This document shows positions 1 through 8,746 of a DNA stretch of 63,713 bases, one piece after another. This DNA is from Promethearchaeota archaeon (lineage in GTDB: Archaea > Asgardarchaeota > Lokiarchaeia > Sigyniarchaeales > SOKP01). The notes beneath the pieces are model-generated. The model ran no database searches. It had not been told where the DNA came from and saw nothing but the letters and a program-made list of their open reading frames with translations. The position numbers and the translations under genes are program-made. Each line of letters starts with the position of its first letter. The first letter of the stretch is position 1. Where the stretch lies: positions 1-63,713 of the forward strand of contig JAEOTZ010000073.1 in NCBI GenBank assembly GCA_016839585.1, given 5' to 3'.

Positions 1-107
1 ATCCTAGCTTTCTCATATCTAGTTAAAAAAATTGTTCCTATCTTGACATACTTTCTGACTTCTTTATAAATTTTTCTTAATTCTCGAGATTCTAAGAAGC
101 TAGACAT
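1..107 (-). CDS. partial hypothetical protein (N-terminus only)
   Basis: An open frame runs off the left edge of the window on the minus strand. It starts at an ATG (complement of 105-107) and gives about 35 residues beginning MSSFLESRELRKIYKEV, rich in Lys, Arg and Glu and probably helical. There is an alternative upstream TTG in the same frame. Too little is present to assign a family. It could be chance, but there is no stop in the visible part and the composition is like neighbouring proteins. Confidence 0.35.
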   Translation of the reverse strand, partial: MSSFLESRELRKIYKEVRKYVKIGTIFLTRYEKAR

Positions 108-227
108 GGTTTTGCAAACCAAAAAAATAAGTAATTAGATTTTAAAACGTATGATTTCATATAATCTTTTCGATTTTAAAAGTCATTAAAGTAAATGTGC
201 GAGGAGATATAGCTTAACATAATTAAT

Positions 228-328
228 GGGCCAAGGGAGAATCGAACTCCCGATCTCCCGCATGTGAGGCGGATATCTTTGGCGCTACATAATTAGCAAA
301 TTATCCTATACCACTAGATCATTGGCCC
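228..328 (-). tRNA. tRNA-Val(CAC) with a D-arm intron
   Basis: On the minus strand the acceptor arms GGGCCAA/TTGGCCC, T-arm GGGAG-TTCGATT-CTCCC and anticodon arm TCCGC-CTCACAT-GCGGG give anticodon CAC. The 101-nt gene is too long by about 30 nt, and the excess lies between the D-loop and the anticodon stem. Removing complement 278-307 leaves 71 nt and a D-arm ending GGTA-TGAT, matching the GGTA-TGAC of the intact tRNA-Val(TAC) in this window. The junction can fold as a BHB: helix TGGT/GCCA, bulges AT^A and AA^G, inner hairpin ATAATT/AATTAT. The outer helix is weak, so the exact cut sites are inferred. No CCA is encoded. Confidence 0.88.
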
Positions 329-524
329 GGTGTTGTATATATTTAGAAATAATGAGTAATATGAATTAAATTTTACTTAATGATATAATTGAAATCGACT
401 TATTAATTTATTAGTAAATTAATTTAAGAATTTAAGAATTATTTAATGATCCTATAAAGTCTATCAGTTTAAATAATTTTTTTAAATTTTTCTATTATAA
501 ACCGAATTGGAATAAAATTCTCTG

Positions 525-2915
525 GTGATTTTAGTATCAGATAGTAAAGAATACATATCACATCCTTTAATAAAACAAAATCAAATTTTACGAAGGGATT
601 ACCAAGAAAACATCTTTATAAATTGCTTAAATCGTAATTGTTTAGTTGTTATTCCCACTGGGCTTGGTAAAACAATTATTGCGCTAATGCTTGCTGTGCA
701 AAAATTATCGGAAAATCCTAATTCAAAGGTGATATTTTTAGCTCCTACAAAACCATTAGTGGAGCAACACTATAAATCATTTTTAGATCTGACAACTCTT
801 CCTGAAGAATCACTAAAAACGCTTACTGGTACAACATCTCCAGAGAAAAGAAAGGATCTATGGCAGGATATACTGGTCGCTTTTATGACACCTCAAGTGC
901 TTCAAAATGATTTAATTTCAAATTTGTATTCAATTACGGATGTGTCATTAATAATCTTTGATGAATGTCATAGAGCTGTAGGAGATTATGCTTATTGTTT
1001 TATAGCAAAGAAATATGTAAGTCTCGTAAACAAATCTCAGGTCTTAGGTCTTACAGCTAGTCCAGGCTCTACTCGAGAAAAAATTAATGAGATTAAAGAT
1101 AACCTATTAATTGAACATATTGAAATTAGAAGTGATAAGGATTTAGATGTAAAACCATATATCCATAAAGTAGATAATAAATGGATAAAAATTAAATTAC
1201 CAGATGAGTTTTTAGAGGTAAAAAGGATACTAACAGAAAAATTAAAATCCAGTTATAAGTGGTTAAAGCAGAATGAATTAATAAATACTTATGATATAAA
1301 TAAAATCACTAGAAAAGATCTGCTCCAATTAAATAATAAGGTTAACCAAATGATATCCACTACTAGAGCAGATGTAGAAAAATTTATCTTATTTGACGCT
1401 AAAAAAATTCTTGCTAATGCGATTAGATTATCTCACATGACTGAATTAATTGAAACTCAAGGTATTAATGCATTACAAGAATATATAATGAAAAATGAAG
1501 ATAAAATTCTCAAAAATGTAGCAAATAAATCTTTAAAAGAATTATTCCATGATAAGGATATAAAGAGAGTAAAAAATCTGACTTTATCAATACTATCAAG
1601 GGGCATTGTTCATCCAAAGCTAGAAAAGTTAAAGGAAATTTTACAAGATCAACTGATTGATAATAAACTTTCAAGAATTTTAGTTTTTTGTCACTTCCGA
1701 GATTCAGTTAATAATATCGTCAGATTTTTTGAAAATGATAAGTTAATAAAAGCTCATAAATTTGTAGGACAACAATCAAAAGGATCTGATAAAGGATTAA
1801 CCCAGAAAGAACAGATAAAATTGCTTGAAGATTTCAAGGAAGGCATATATAATACTTTAATAGGAACCAGTGTTGCCGAGGAAGGACTAGATATAGCTGA
1901 ATGCGATTTAGTTGTTTTTTACGACGTTGTTCCAAGTGCTATTCGGCATATTCAACGTAGGGGACGTACAGGAAGAAAAAAAGAGGGAAAGGTTTTTGTG
2001 TTAATGGCAGAGGATACTAGGGATGAGGGTTATTATTGGGCAGAAAAAGTTAAAGAAAAAAATATGTTAGAGAGTTTAAAAAAACTAAAAAGCTCAGAAA
2101 AAGACTATGAAAAAGGTAATGATAATTCAAGAGCCCAGCAATCCTTATTAAGTTATATTGATCAGAAAGAAAATCATATAAAAGAAGAAAAGAATTTAGA
2201 ATCAAAAAATACAAAGACAGTACAGGAAACTATAAATAAAGCTCAATTGGATTCAATAGAAGAAAAAAATGATTTAATAATAATATGTGATAATCGTGAA
2301 ACTGCCTCTCCAGTTGTTCGAATACTATCTTTAATGGATATTGATATAAAATTACGACAACTAATAGTTGCTGATTATATAATTTCTAATCGTGTTGGGA
2401 TTGAAAGAAAAAGTGCTCAAGATTTTATTGATTCATTAAAAGATGGAAGACTTTTTAATGAGCTATTCGAATTAAAAAAGAATTTTGAAATGCCCATATT
2501 AATTTTAGAAGGAGATCCATTTTTAGAATCTAACATAAATCAAAACGCTTTATATGGAGCAATAACTTCAATCATACTGAACATAGGGATAAATGTTTAT
2601 AGAACAACCAATTCTGAAGAAACTGCTAATTTTTTGTATCAATTAGCTAAAAAAGAACAGTCAAAATTAGTAAGTTCAATTAAATTGCGATTTGAAAAAA
2701 AACCAATTGAAACCTCTCGTTTATTAGAATATATAATCGCTGGATTACCCGGCGTAAATGCCTTAAGAGCAAAAAATTTATTAAAAGATTTAAAAACCTT
2801 ACAAAATATCTTTTTGGCAGATATACCTGAATTAACTAAAATCGAGAATATTGGTAAAAAAATAGCGCAACAAATATTTAAAATTAGTAGATATAAGTAC
2901 AAAAGTTATAATTAA
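525..2915 (+). CDS. hef: Hef-type helicase/nuclease (FANCM/XPF family)
   Basis: A 796-residue superfamily 2 helicase fused to an XPF-type nuclease, the usual archaeal Hef arrangement for processing stalled replication forks. Walker A PTGLGKT lies at residues 44-50, the DEAH-box variant DECH at 146-149, and motif VI (QRRGRTGR) near residue 477. After a charged linker, the ERCC4 nuclease signature ERKSAQD appears near residue 627. Tandem helix-hairpin-helix sequence fills the last 70 or so residues. The start is a GTG. Length is close to that of known euryarchaeal Hef. It is a single-gene unit with about 200 nt of AT-rich DNA upstream and nothing else recognisable there. Confidence 0.95.
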   Translation: MILVSDSKEYISHPLIKQNQILRRDYQENIFINCLNRNCLVVIPTGLGKTIIALMLAVQKLSENPNSKVIFLAPTKPLVEQHYKSFLDLTTLPEESLKTLTGTTSPEKRKDLWQDILVAFMTPQVLQNDLISNLYSITDVSLIIFDECHRAVGDYAYCFIAKKYVSLVNKSQVLGLTASPGSTREKINEIKDNLLIEHIEIRSDKDLDVKPYIHKVDNKWIKIKLPDEFLEVKRILTEKLKSSYKWLKQNELINTYDINKITRKDLLQLNNKVNQMISTTRADVEKFILFDAKKILANAIRLSHMTELIETQGINALQEYIMKNEDKILKNVANKSLKELFHDKDIKRVKNLTLSILSRGIVHPKLEKLKEILQDQLIDNKLSRILVFCHFRDSVNNIVRFFENDKLIKAHKFVGQQSKGSDKGLTQKEQIKLLEDFKEGIYNTLIGTSVAEEGLDIAECDLVVFYDVVPSAIRHIQRRGRTGRKKEGKVFVLMAEDTRDEGYYWAEKVKEKNMLESLKKLKSSEKDYEKGNDNSRAQQSLLSYIDQKENHIKEEKNLESKNTKTVQETINKAQLDSIEEKNDLIIICDNRETASPVVRILSLMDIDIKLRQLIVADYIISNRVGIERKSAQDFIDSLKDGRLFNELFELKKNFEMPILILEGDPFLESNINQNALYGAITSIILNIGINVYRTTNSEETANFLYQLAKKEQSKLVSSIKLRFEKKPIETSRLLEYIIAGLPGVNALRAKNLLKDLKTLQNIFLADIPELTKIENIGKKIAQQIFKISRYKYKSYN

Positions 2916-3054
2916 TTTTGAGTTATAAAGATTAATTTAGGATATTAAAACTATAAAAAAGTTTTTTATTCTTTTCAATAATAATTAATAATATTATTGA
3001 ATTTAATTCAGTTGTATTATATTTTTTAGAATGATTATTTGAGCGAGAAAAGAT

Positions 3055-3639
3055 ATGATAAAGTTTAAAGTTGTTGTTGCAGGGGCTAAAAATGTTGGAA
3101 AAACAAGCTTGATTCGTAGATATGCGACAGGGAAATTTGATAAATCAACATTATCTACAATTGGTGTTGATTTTGAGACAAAAAAAGTGGTAGTTGATAA
3201 TACAGAAATTTTGTTGAATATTTGGGATTTTGCAGGTGAAGAACGATTTCGGGTCTTATTTCCTTCTTATATATCTGGAGCTTCTGGAGCTTTGATGCTA
3301 TATGATGTTACAAATGAGGATTCATTAAATGATCTTTATGACTGGATAAATGTCATCTCATCTGTTCCAAATGCCCCTAAAACAAAAATTTTGATTGAAG
3401 CAAAGATTGATTTAGAACGTAAGGTAAAAAGAGAGGATGCATTGAAGGCGTTTGAAAAGTTTAAGTTTCAGGGAGATTTAATTAGTACTTCTTCTAAAAC
3501 GGGAGATAATGTTGAAAAAGCTTTCGAAATGCTTGGAAGAGAAATAATAAAAAATTCTTTAAGAAAATGTACTAAATGTGGAGAATTATATCCCTTAGAA
3601 ATGAAGTTTTGTCAATATTGTGGAACTAAAACTAATTAA
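3055..3639 (+). CDS. Rab-like small GTPase with C-terminal zinc ribbon
   Basis: A 194-residue Ras-superfamily GTPase, a family greatly expanded in Asgard archaea. Visible motifs are the P-loop GAKNVGKT (10-17), switch I STIGVDF (34-40), switch II WDFAGEE (57-63) and G5 STSSKTG (144-150). The G4 box, normally NKxD, reads AKID (116-119), so the guanine-binding Asn is Ala. Instead of a prenylation tail it ends in a four-Cys zinc ribbon (Cys 172, 175, 186, 189). That makes membrane anchoring by a lipidated Cys unlikely and suggests protein or nucleic acid contacts. It stands alone between hef and the epimerase gene. GTP binding is inferred; the altered G4 may lower guanine specificity. Confidence 0.93.
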   Translation: MIKFKVVVAGAKNVGKTSLIRRYATGKFDKSTLSTIGVDFETKKVVVDNTEILLNIWDFAGEERFRVLFPSYISGASGALMLYDVTNEDSLNDLYDWINVISSVPNAPKTKILIEAKIDLERKVKREDALKAFEKFKFQGDLISTSSKTGDNVEKAFEMLGREIIKNSLRKCTKCGELYPLEMKFCQYCGTKTN

Positions 3640-3780
3640 AGCTCTCGCTCTTTATATTTGCTTGATTATTTTTCTCTTTTTATAGAATAAAGAACTTTAG
3701 CATTAAATATAATTTTAATTTCTTAAAAATGCTTTAAACTTAAAGAAAAATTTATTTACAAGAATAAATAAAAAAAAGTA

Positions 3781-3820
3781 TAGTAAAGGTTATTGAAGTA
3801 TACTAAAGGTTATTGAAGTT
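3781..3820 (+). repeat. 20-nt tandem duplication carrying RBS and start codon
   Basis: Two adjacent 20-nt copies (3781-3800 and 3801-3820) differ at two positions. Each holds an AAAGGT ribosome-binding-like stretch followed by TTG AAG. The second TTG (3813) is the start of the downstream epimerase. The first TTG (3793) opens a seven-codon frame, MKYTKGY, whose TGA stop (3814-3816) overlaps the real start codon. This could be a leader peptide with coupled re-initiation, or simply a slippage duplication. Confidence 0.7.
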
Positions 3821-4889
3821 GTATTACAATTTTGATGAAGATATTCAAGAGATAATAAACCGATTAAAACGTGAAAATATAACTTTTGAAAATAAAGTAA
3901 TTTTAGTAACTGGTGGGGCAGGTTTTCTTGGCTCATGGGTGTGTGATGTATTAGTAGAACAGGGTGCGTACTGCGTCTGTTTAGATAATTTAACCTCAGG
4001 ACAACCTGAAAATATAATACACCTTATGCAGAAAGACAATTTTCGCTTTATCAATCATGATATATCTTATCCTATATACTTTGGCTTTTCTTATCATCCA
4101 TTGGGAATCTGTGTGGATGAAATTAAAAGAATTGATATTGTTATGCATATGGCAAGTCGAGCTTCACCTTTTGAGTTTGCAGAAGAACCCATATCTATTT
4201 TGAGAAGTAATACACTAGGAACATTGAATACCTTGGGGATTGCGAAATTCCATAATGCTATATTTTTTTATACAAGTACTTCTGAAGTCTATGGAAATCC
4301 ACCAAAAGAATCTGTTCCTACACCGGAAAGTTATTTTGGACATGTAAACCCTGTTGGACCTAGAAGCTGTTATGATGAGTCTAAAAGAGCAGGAGAAGCA
4401 TTTATTAAAGCTTATGAACTTCAACATCAAATGAGAACAAAAATCGTGAGAATCTTTAATACAGCAGGACCTAGAATACGATATGGACCTGAATTTGGAA
4501 GAGTTGTTCCCAACTTCATACACCAAGCCATACACGATGAAGATATTATTGTTTTTGGAGATGGATCACAAACTAGATCTTTTATCTATGTAGTCGATGA
4601 GATTGAAGGGATACTCAAAATGGTTCATAAAGATGAGGCCATTGGAGACGTTATTAATTTGGGTAATAATAAGGAATATACAATTCTAGAATTAGCTAAT
4701 ATCATAAAAGATTTAACGAATTCTAACTCAAAAATTATGTTTAAACCATTACCTATTGATGATCCAGTCCGAAGGTGTCCTGATATACAAAAAGCAAAGG
4801 AAATTCTCAATTGGGAACCAACAACGTCTCTAAAGGACGGTTTGAAAAAAACAATTGCTTGGTTTAAAGATAATGAGCGTAAAAGTTAA
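3813..4889 (+). CDS. NAD-dependent nucleotide-sugar epimerase/decarboxylase (UXS-like SDR)
   Basis: A 358-residue extended short-chain dehydrogenase. The Rossmann motif GGAGFLG is at residues 34-40 and the catalytic Tyr-x3-Lys is in YDESKRAGE near residue 186, with a Ser/Thr-rich SSEVYG-like strand (STSEVYG) before it. RIFNTAGPR and the FIYVVDEI region are typical of UDP-glucuronate decarboxylase (UDP-xylose synthase) and close relatives, so it probably makes an activated sugar for surface glycans. About 30 residues precede the Rossmann strand, longer than usual. The start is TTG inside the second copy of a 20-nt tandem duplication. Its end overlaps the next gene by 17 nt. Exact substrate is not certain; a 4-epimerase is the alternative. 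Confidence 0.85.
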   Translation: MKLYYNFDEDIQEIINRLKRENITFENKVILVTGGAGFLGSWVCDVLVEQGAYCVCLDNLTSGQPENIIHLMQKDNFRFINHDISYPIYFGFSYHPLGICVDEIKRIDIVMHMASRASPFEFAEEPISILRSNTLGTLNTLGIAKFHNAIFFYTSTSEVYGNPPKESVPTPESYFGHVNPVGPRSCYDESKRAGEAFIKAYELQHQMRTKIVRIFNTAGPRIRYGPEFGRVVPNFIHQAIHDEDIIVFGDGSQTRSFIYVVDEIEGILKMVHKDEAIGDVINLGNNKEYTILELANIIKDLTNSNSKIMFKPLPIDDPVRRCPDIQKAKEILNWEPTTSLKDGLKKTIAWFKDNERKS

Positions 4890-5397
4890 GAGTAATGAAA
4901 AAATAAACCTAAAGATCAGTAATAAACAGTTTGAGATTATATTAAAAATCTGTTTAATTATTGGTATTATTATAATTTCAGGTTTTATATTCTATTACAT
5001 TTTTACTCCTGAGCCCGGATATGTTACTTTTGGAATTTTAAATGAGAATCAAAAGGCTGAAGATTATCCTACCGAAGCGCCTGTTAATGATAGTGTTTCT
5101 TTTTATGTCACTGTAGATAATTATTTAAATAAAGAATTTACGTTTCGAATTAAAATAAAGAAAGGAGATAGTAATACTGTACTTAGTACAGTATTTGGCA
5201 CAAATGGTACTCTTCATTCTATAATTGGAAACTTTACTTTAAAAAATAACGAGAATTGGATTTCTGAAAAATTAAATGTTTCTTTCTCAGAAGTAGGGGA
5301 AAATCAAATAATTTTTACTGAATTATGGCAGATCACTAGCGATGTTGAAGAGAAATTTTATAATATCTTGTGGCTCAGATTGAACATTACAGCTTAA
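4873..5397 (+). CDS. DUF1616-like membrane-anchored extracytoplasmic protein
   Basis: About 174 residues from an ATG at 4873 that overlaps the end of the epimerase gene; an in-frame TTG at 4855 is less likely. A short charged N-terminus is followed by one strong membrane helix (around residues 25-50, rich in Ile) and then a soluble beta-rich domain outside the cell. The stretch beginning with FTPEPGYVTFGIL and containing ENQKAEDYPTEAPVNDS resembles the C-terminal part of archaeal DUF1616 proteins, which place a similar domain after their membrane helices. It is probably co-transcribed with the epimerase and may be an envelope protein. Molecular function is unknown. Confidence 0.7.
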   Translation: MSVKVKSNEKINLKISNKQFEIILKICLIIGIIIISGFIFYYIFTPEPGYVTFGILNENQKAEDYPTEAPVNDSVSFYVTVDNYLNKEFTFRIKIKKGDSNTVLSTVFGTNGTLHSIIGNFTLKNNENWISEKLNVSFSEVGENQIIFTELWQITSDVEEKFYNILWLRLNITA

Positions 5398-5399
5398 TT

Positions 5400-6770
5400 T
5401 TATCCACCGATTATTTGAACGTCCTTTACTTTAACAAATGGTGCGTGAAAAGAGCCATAGATTTTGAATTCTTTTGAAACAGCATTTATATTTTTGAAAA
5501 GATCTAAAAGATTAATTCCAAACATAGTTTTATTTAATGGTTCCTTAATTTCTCCATTTTTAATTAAATTTCCATGCAAAATAAGCCCTGAAAAGTCTCC
5601 GGTTGAAATATTAGGAGAATCTCCAGTATAATCTAAAAGAATTCCCTCTTTAATATCTTTTAATATTTCATCTTTAGAATGATTTCCTGGTTTTAAAATG
5701 AAATTAGAATTACCAATAGAAGGTATAGAACTATAAGAATTTCGAGATGCGTTGCCCGTACTTTCAATATTATCTTTTCCAGCAGTATAACTGTTATGTA
5801 ATAATCCTGTTTTAAGAAATTTACCTCTTTCAAATATCTTTTTATTTTTGCAAGGAACTCCTTCACCATCAAATGATGAAGATCCAGTAGCACCATCAAT
5901 TAAGGCATTGTCCTCAATATTCAAATAATTTGACCCTATTACTTCTTCTCTTTTCCCGATCAAAAAGCTTCTTTTATACTGGAAAGTCTCTGCATTAATA
6001 GCAGATGCTATCGGATTTAAAATTAAATTAATTGTACCAAAAGGGGTTAAAAGTAAGGTTACTTTCATACTTTTTATTTTAATCCTATTTAAATTTCTTT
6101 TAGCTTTTTCTAAAGCATTTGATGCAATTTTTTTTGTATTAATCTCGCTTAAAGTTCTCATAGATTGCCAATCATAGCCAAAAGAAGTTTCATTACTAAC
6201 TTTATCTTTAACAATTATATTTGAAGATATTGAGCAACTGGTCTCTTTTCCAGTTATAAATAAACCATTTGAGTTAAAAATATAGGTTTTAGTATAATTG
6301 GATAGAAAATTACCAGATTGAGAAATCGCTAATTCATCTTGACTGCATACTTGAATTAAATCTTCAACATATTTTAGAGATTCGTCAATTTCTAAATTTT
6401 TTAAATTATTATCGTATAAATTCTTCACATCTGGGTATTTATTATATTGATTAGGTAAGTTCTTAAAATCAAGGTCTATAGTGCCAGCATTCATCATCTT
6501 AAGAGCAATACTTATCATCTTTTCAATTGATTTTTTTTCTACTCTATTAGTAAAAGCAAACCCTAGGGAACCTTTTTTATTAATTACTCTAATAGCAGTC
6601 CCATAATCATCTCCTACCTCACTATTTTTAACAGAATTTTCTTCAATTTCAATATTAATATGATTATTTTTCCCAAAGAATATTTCAGCACATTTCAGAT
6701 CAGAGTTACTTCGCTCGGCTAATTTTAATCCATAATTTGCCAAGCTATAAACATCAGAATTATGGTCCAT
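5400..6770 (-). CDS. pmbA: TldE/PmbA-like subunit of the TldD/E metalloprotease
   Basis: A 456-residue member of the PmbA/TldD family. It lacks the HExxxH zinc motif present in its upstream neighbour, as expected for the TldE (PmbA) subunit, which forms the active heterodimer with TldD. The family C-terminal block is recognisable (DYTGDSPNISTGDFSG near residue 380). Its ATG directly abuts the stop codon of tldD, so the two are translated from one transcript. Known TldD/E proteases degrade unfolded peptides or trim leader peptides. No peptide precursor gene is visible beside this pair. Confidence 0.92.
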   Translation of the reverse strand: MDHNSDVYSLANYGLKLAERSNSDLKCAEIFFGKNNHINIEIEENSVKNSEVGDDYGTAIRVINKKGSLGFAFTNRVEKKSIEKMISIALKMMNAGTIDLDFKNLPNQYNKYPDVKNLYDNNLKNLEIDESLKYVEDLIQVCSQDELAISQSGNFLSNYTKTYIFNSNGLFITGKETSCSISSNIIVKDKVSNETSFGYDWQSMRTLSEINTKKIASNALEKAKRNLNRIKIKSMKVTLLLTPFGTINLILNPIASAINAETFQYKRSFLIGKREEVIGSNYLNIEDNALIDGATGSSSFDGEGVPCKNKKIFERGKFLKTGLLHNSYTAGKDNIESTGNASRNSYSSIPSIGNSNFILKPGNHSKDEILKDIKEGILLDYTGDSPNISTGDFSGLILHGNLIKNGEIKEPLNKTMFGINLLDLFKNINAVSKEFKIYGSFHAPFVKVKDVQIIGG

Positions 6771-8216
6771 TTAATTTAAACCCCCAACTGTTATATCCTC
6801 AGTTCTTATATATGGCCCACCATCACATACTCTAATACTTTGACCACCTTTTCCACAGATTCCATCTGAATAATTCATAGTTTTTCCAATAGCAGAAATT
6901 TTATTAAGTACTTCAAGAGTCAAGCCAGAGAGGGATACGTCTCGCATTAATTCTCTTTTTTCTCCATGCTCAATTTTATATGAGAGTTTACATTTAAATT
7001 GAAAATTTCCAGTAGTAGGATCTGTGTACCCATATTGAAAATCTTCACATAATACCCCGTTTTTTGTATCCTCAATTATTTCTTCATATTCCCAATCTTT
7101 TGGTACTAAATAAGTAAAACCCATCCTAACTTGGGGTCTTGAACTACATGAATTTGCCCTGCCATGCCCATTAGATGGAACTGCCATTCTTGAAGATGTT
7201 TCTAAACTGTGTAAATAGTTTCTTAATATACCATCTTCAATTATTATTGTTTTTTGCGAGGGAGTTCCCTCATCATCAGTAAAATAACTACCAAATAATT
7301 CATAGGGCAAATTAAATTTTTTGCTTTGATTCATAGTCGGATCATCGATAATTTTTATATCATCCATAGCAATTTTTTTTCCAATTTTTCCTTCTAATAT
7401 GCTTTCTTTATTTAAAACTAAATCTGCTTCACAAGCATGCCCAAAAGCTTCATGTATAAAAGTTCCTGTTAATTTTGGATCCATTATAACGGTAAATTTA
7501 CCTCCAACTGGAGAATTTGCATTTAGTAAGTCTACTGCTTCCTTAGCTGTTTTTTCAGTCAAATTATTTGCTCCTTCAGTTTCACTTATTTCAAAACCTC
7601 CAATTCCTCCAATAGAATTTATGGATCTTTGAAGGATACCTTTCTCTTTGGCATAAATTAAACTAAATAACCTTAAAAATGATAAATCTTGAATAATATG
7701 GTGCCCAAATGAACTAAAAATCAAATCTTGGGAGTGCCCATCCAAATATAAAGTATGAGTATTTTTTATTTTCGGTGAATATTCTGAGGCGATTTTCTCA
7801 TGACGCTTTACAATTTGTATTTTTTCATCAATGCCAATATCCTCTAATCTTTTTTTACAAGTAATTTTAAAATTTTTAATTAAGGGGTCTCTATTTCTAA
7901 TTTTAAATTTATTTTTACATAAAGATTCTGATAATTTAGCTAATTTTACTGCTTTTAAAAATCCGTTAATTATAGTGTTCCTATTTGGATTTTTTAGAAC
8001 ATTAAAACCCCAACCTCCATTGACAAAAGTCCTAATTCCGCACTCGATAATTTCATATGACGATATTTCCTTGCTTTTTTGGTCAGTAAAGTCTAGATTA
8101 GTCCCCGTTTTCACTCCGATTCGAATATCCCAGTAATCAATTTTATCTTTAGCTATTTTTTGTAATTCGTAAGTTAATTTTTCATCAGCAATTTTTAAAT
8201 CTTCTGCGATATCCAA
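6771..8216 (-). CDS. tldD: TldD-type zinc metalloprotease subunit
   Basis: A 481-residue TldD subunit. The zinc-binding HEAFGHACEAD, near residue 256, is the HExxxH signature of the catalytic subunit. The region around GRANSCSSRPQVRM and the C-terminal VCDGGPYIRTEDITVGG are also characteristic of TldD. It is the first gene of a two-gene operon with pmbA, with no intergenic gap. The start is an ATG with AT-rich sequence upstream. In bacteria TldD/E processes peptides and CcdA-like antitoxins; in archaea the complex is thought to be a general peptidase. The assignment is secure; the substrate is unknown. Confidence 0.95.
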   Translation of the reverse strand: MDIAEDLKIADEKLTYELQKIAKDKIDYWDIRIGVKTGTNLDFTDQKSKEISSYEIIECGIRTFVNGGWGFNVLKNPNRNTIINGFLKAVKLAKLSESLCKNKFKIRNRDPLIKNFKITCKKRLEDIGIDEKIQIVKRHEKIASEYSPKIKNTHTLYLDGHSQDLIFSSFGHHIIQDLSFLRLFSLIYAKEKGILQRSINSIGGIGGFEISETEGANNLTEKTAKEAVDLLNANSPVGGKFTVIMDPKLTGTFIHEAFGHACEADLVLNKESILEGKIGKKIAMDDIKIIDDPTMNQSKKFNLPYELFGSYFTDDEGTPSQKTIIIEDGILRNYLHSLETSSRMAVPSNGHGRANSCSSRPQVRMGFTYLVPKDWEYEEIIEDTKNGVLCEDFQYGYTDPTTGNFQFKCKLSYKIEHGEKRELMRDVSLSGLTLEVLNKISAIGKTMNYSDGICGKGGQSIRVCDGGPYIRTEDITVGGLN

Positions 8217-8324
8217 GATAATCTAATTGATTGTTTAAATTTAAATAAGAATAATTAACCAAAGTGTTTAAAAAAGATTATTTAAATATCTATGGTTTTT
8301 AAAAAGGATTATTAATAATAACTT

Positions 8325-8555
8325 TTAAATTTGAGTGTAAAAATTAGAAAACCCCTTATCTTCCATTTTATTCTTCAATTCCTTAATAATTGTAATTGCT
8401 ATTTTAATAGAACAGTTTTTAGTAAATTTTAGAGATTTTTTAATAAGAAATGATCGATTACATTTCCAACATTTTTTAGTTTTAATTATTCTTGTTGAAT
8501 AGAACCATTCACCACAATGATAACACCGAAAAAAATAGAATTTCTGATTATACAT
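8325..8555 (-). CDS. small zinc-ribbon protein (DUF1922-like)
   Basis: A 76-residue basic protein with two Cys pairs, CYHCGEWFYS and CWKC, forming a likely zinc ribbon. The pattern of an aromatic start, CxxCG, then KTKKCWKCNR followed by a helical tail matches small archaeal DUF1922 proteins such as the one known structurally from Methanothermobacter. Those are of unknown function but look like nucleic-acid-binding zinc ribbons. It is on the same strand as, and about 110 nt upstream of, tldD, and may be read separately. The high Lys content supports a nucleic-acid role, which is inference. Confidence 0.65.
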   Translation of the reverse strand: MYNQKFYFFRCYHCGEWFYSTRIIKTKKCWKCNRSFLIKKSLKFTKNCSIKIAITIIKELKNKMEDKGFSNFYTQI

Positions 8556-8746
8556 TCCATAATATAATTTAAAGTATAATTTATAATGGTTTAAAGATTA
8601 GTAGTTTTCTAATTTTTTTTATCAATTAATAAGAATGATTTTTTATTGCTTTTCATCTCAAATGAAATATTATTAGTTAATAAATATCTAATAAAAAAGA
8701 TAATATTACTATCCTTCATTTTTTCAATTAGGGAAAGTATTATTAG

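Noticed and set aside
401-445. Short repeats of TTTAAGAA upstream of hef as a regulatory array
   Set aside because: Only two or three partial copies in very AT-rich DNA; expected by chance.
7399-7632. Plus-strand frames opposite tldD, and similar opposite-strand frames over purB, srp54, rrp41 and others
   Set aside because: They are shadows of strong genes, with no ribosome-binding site or recognisable protein sequence.
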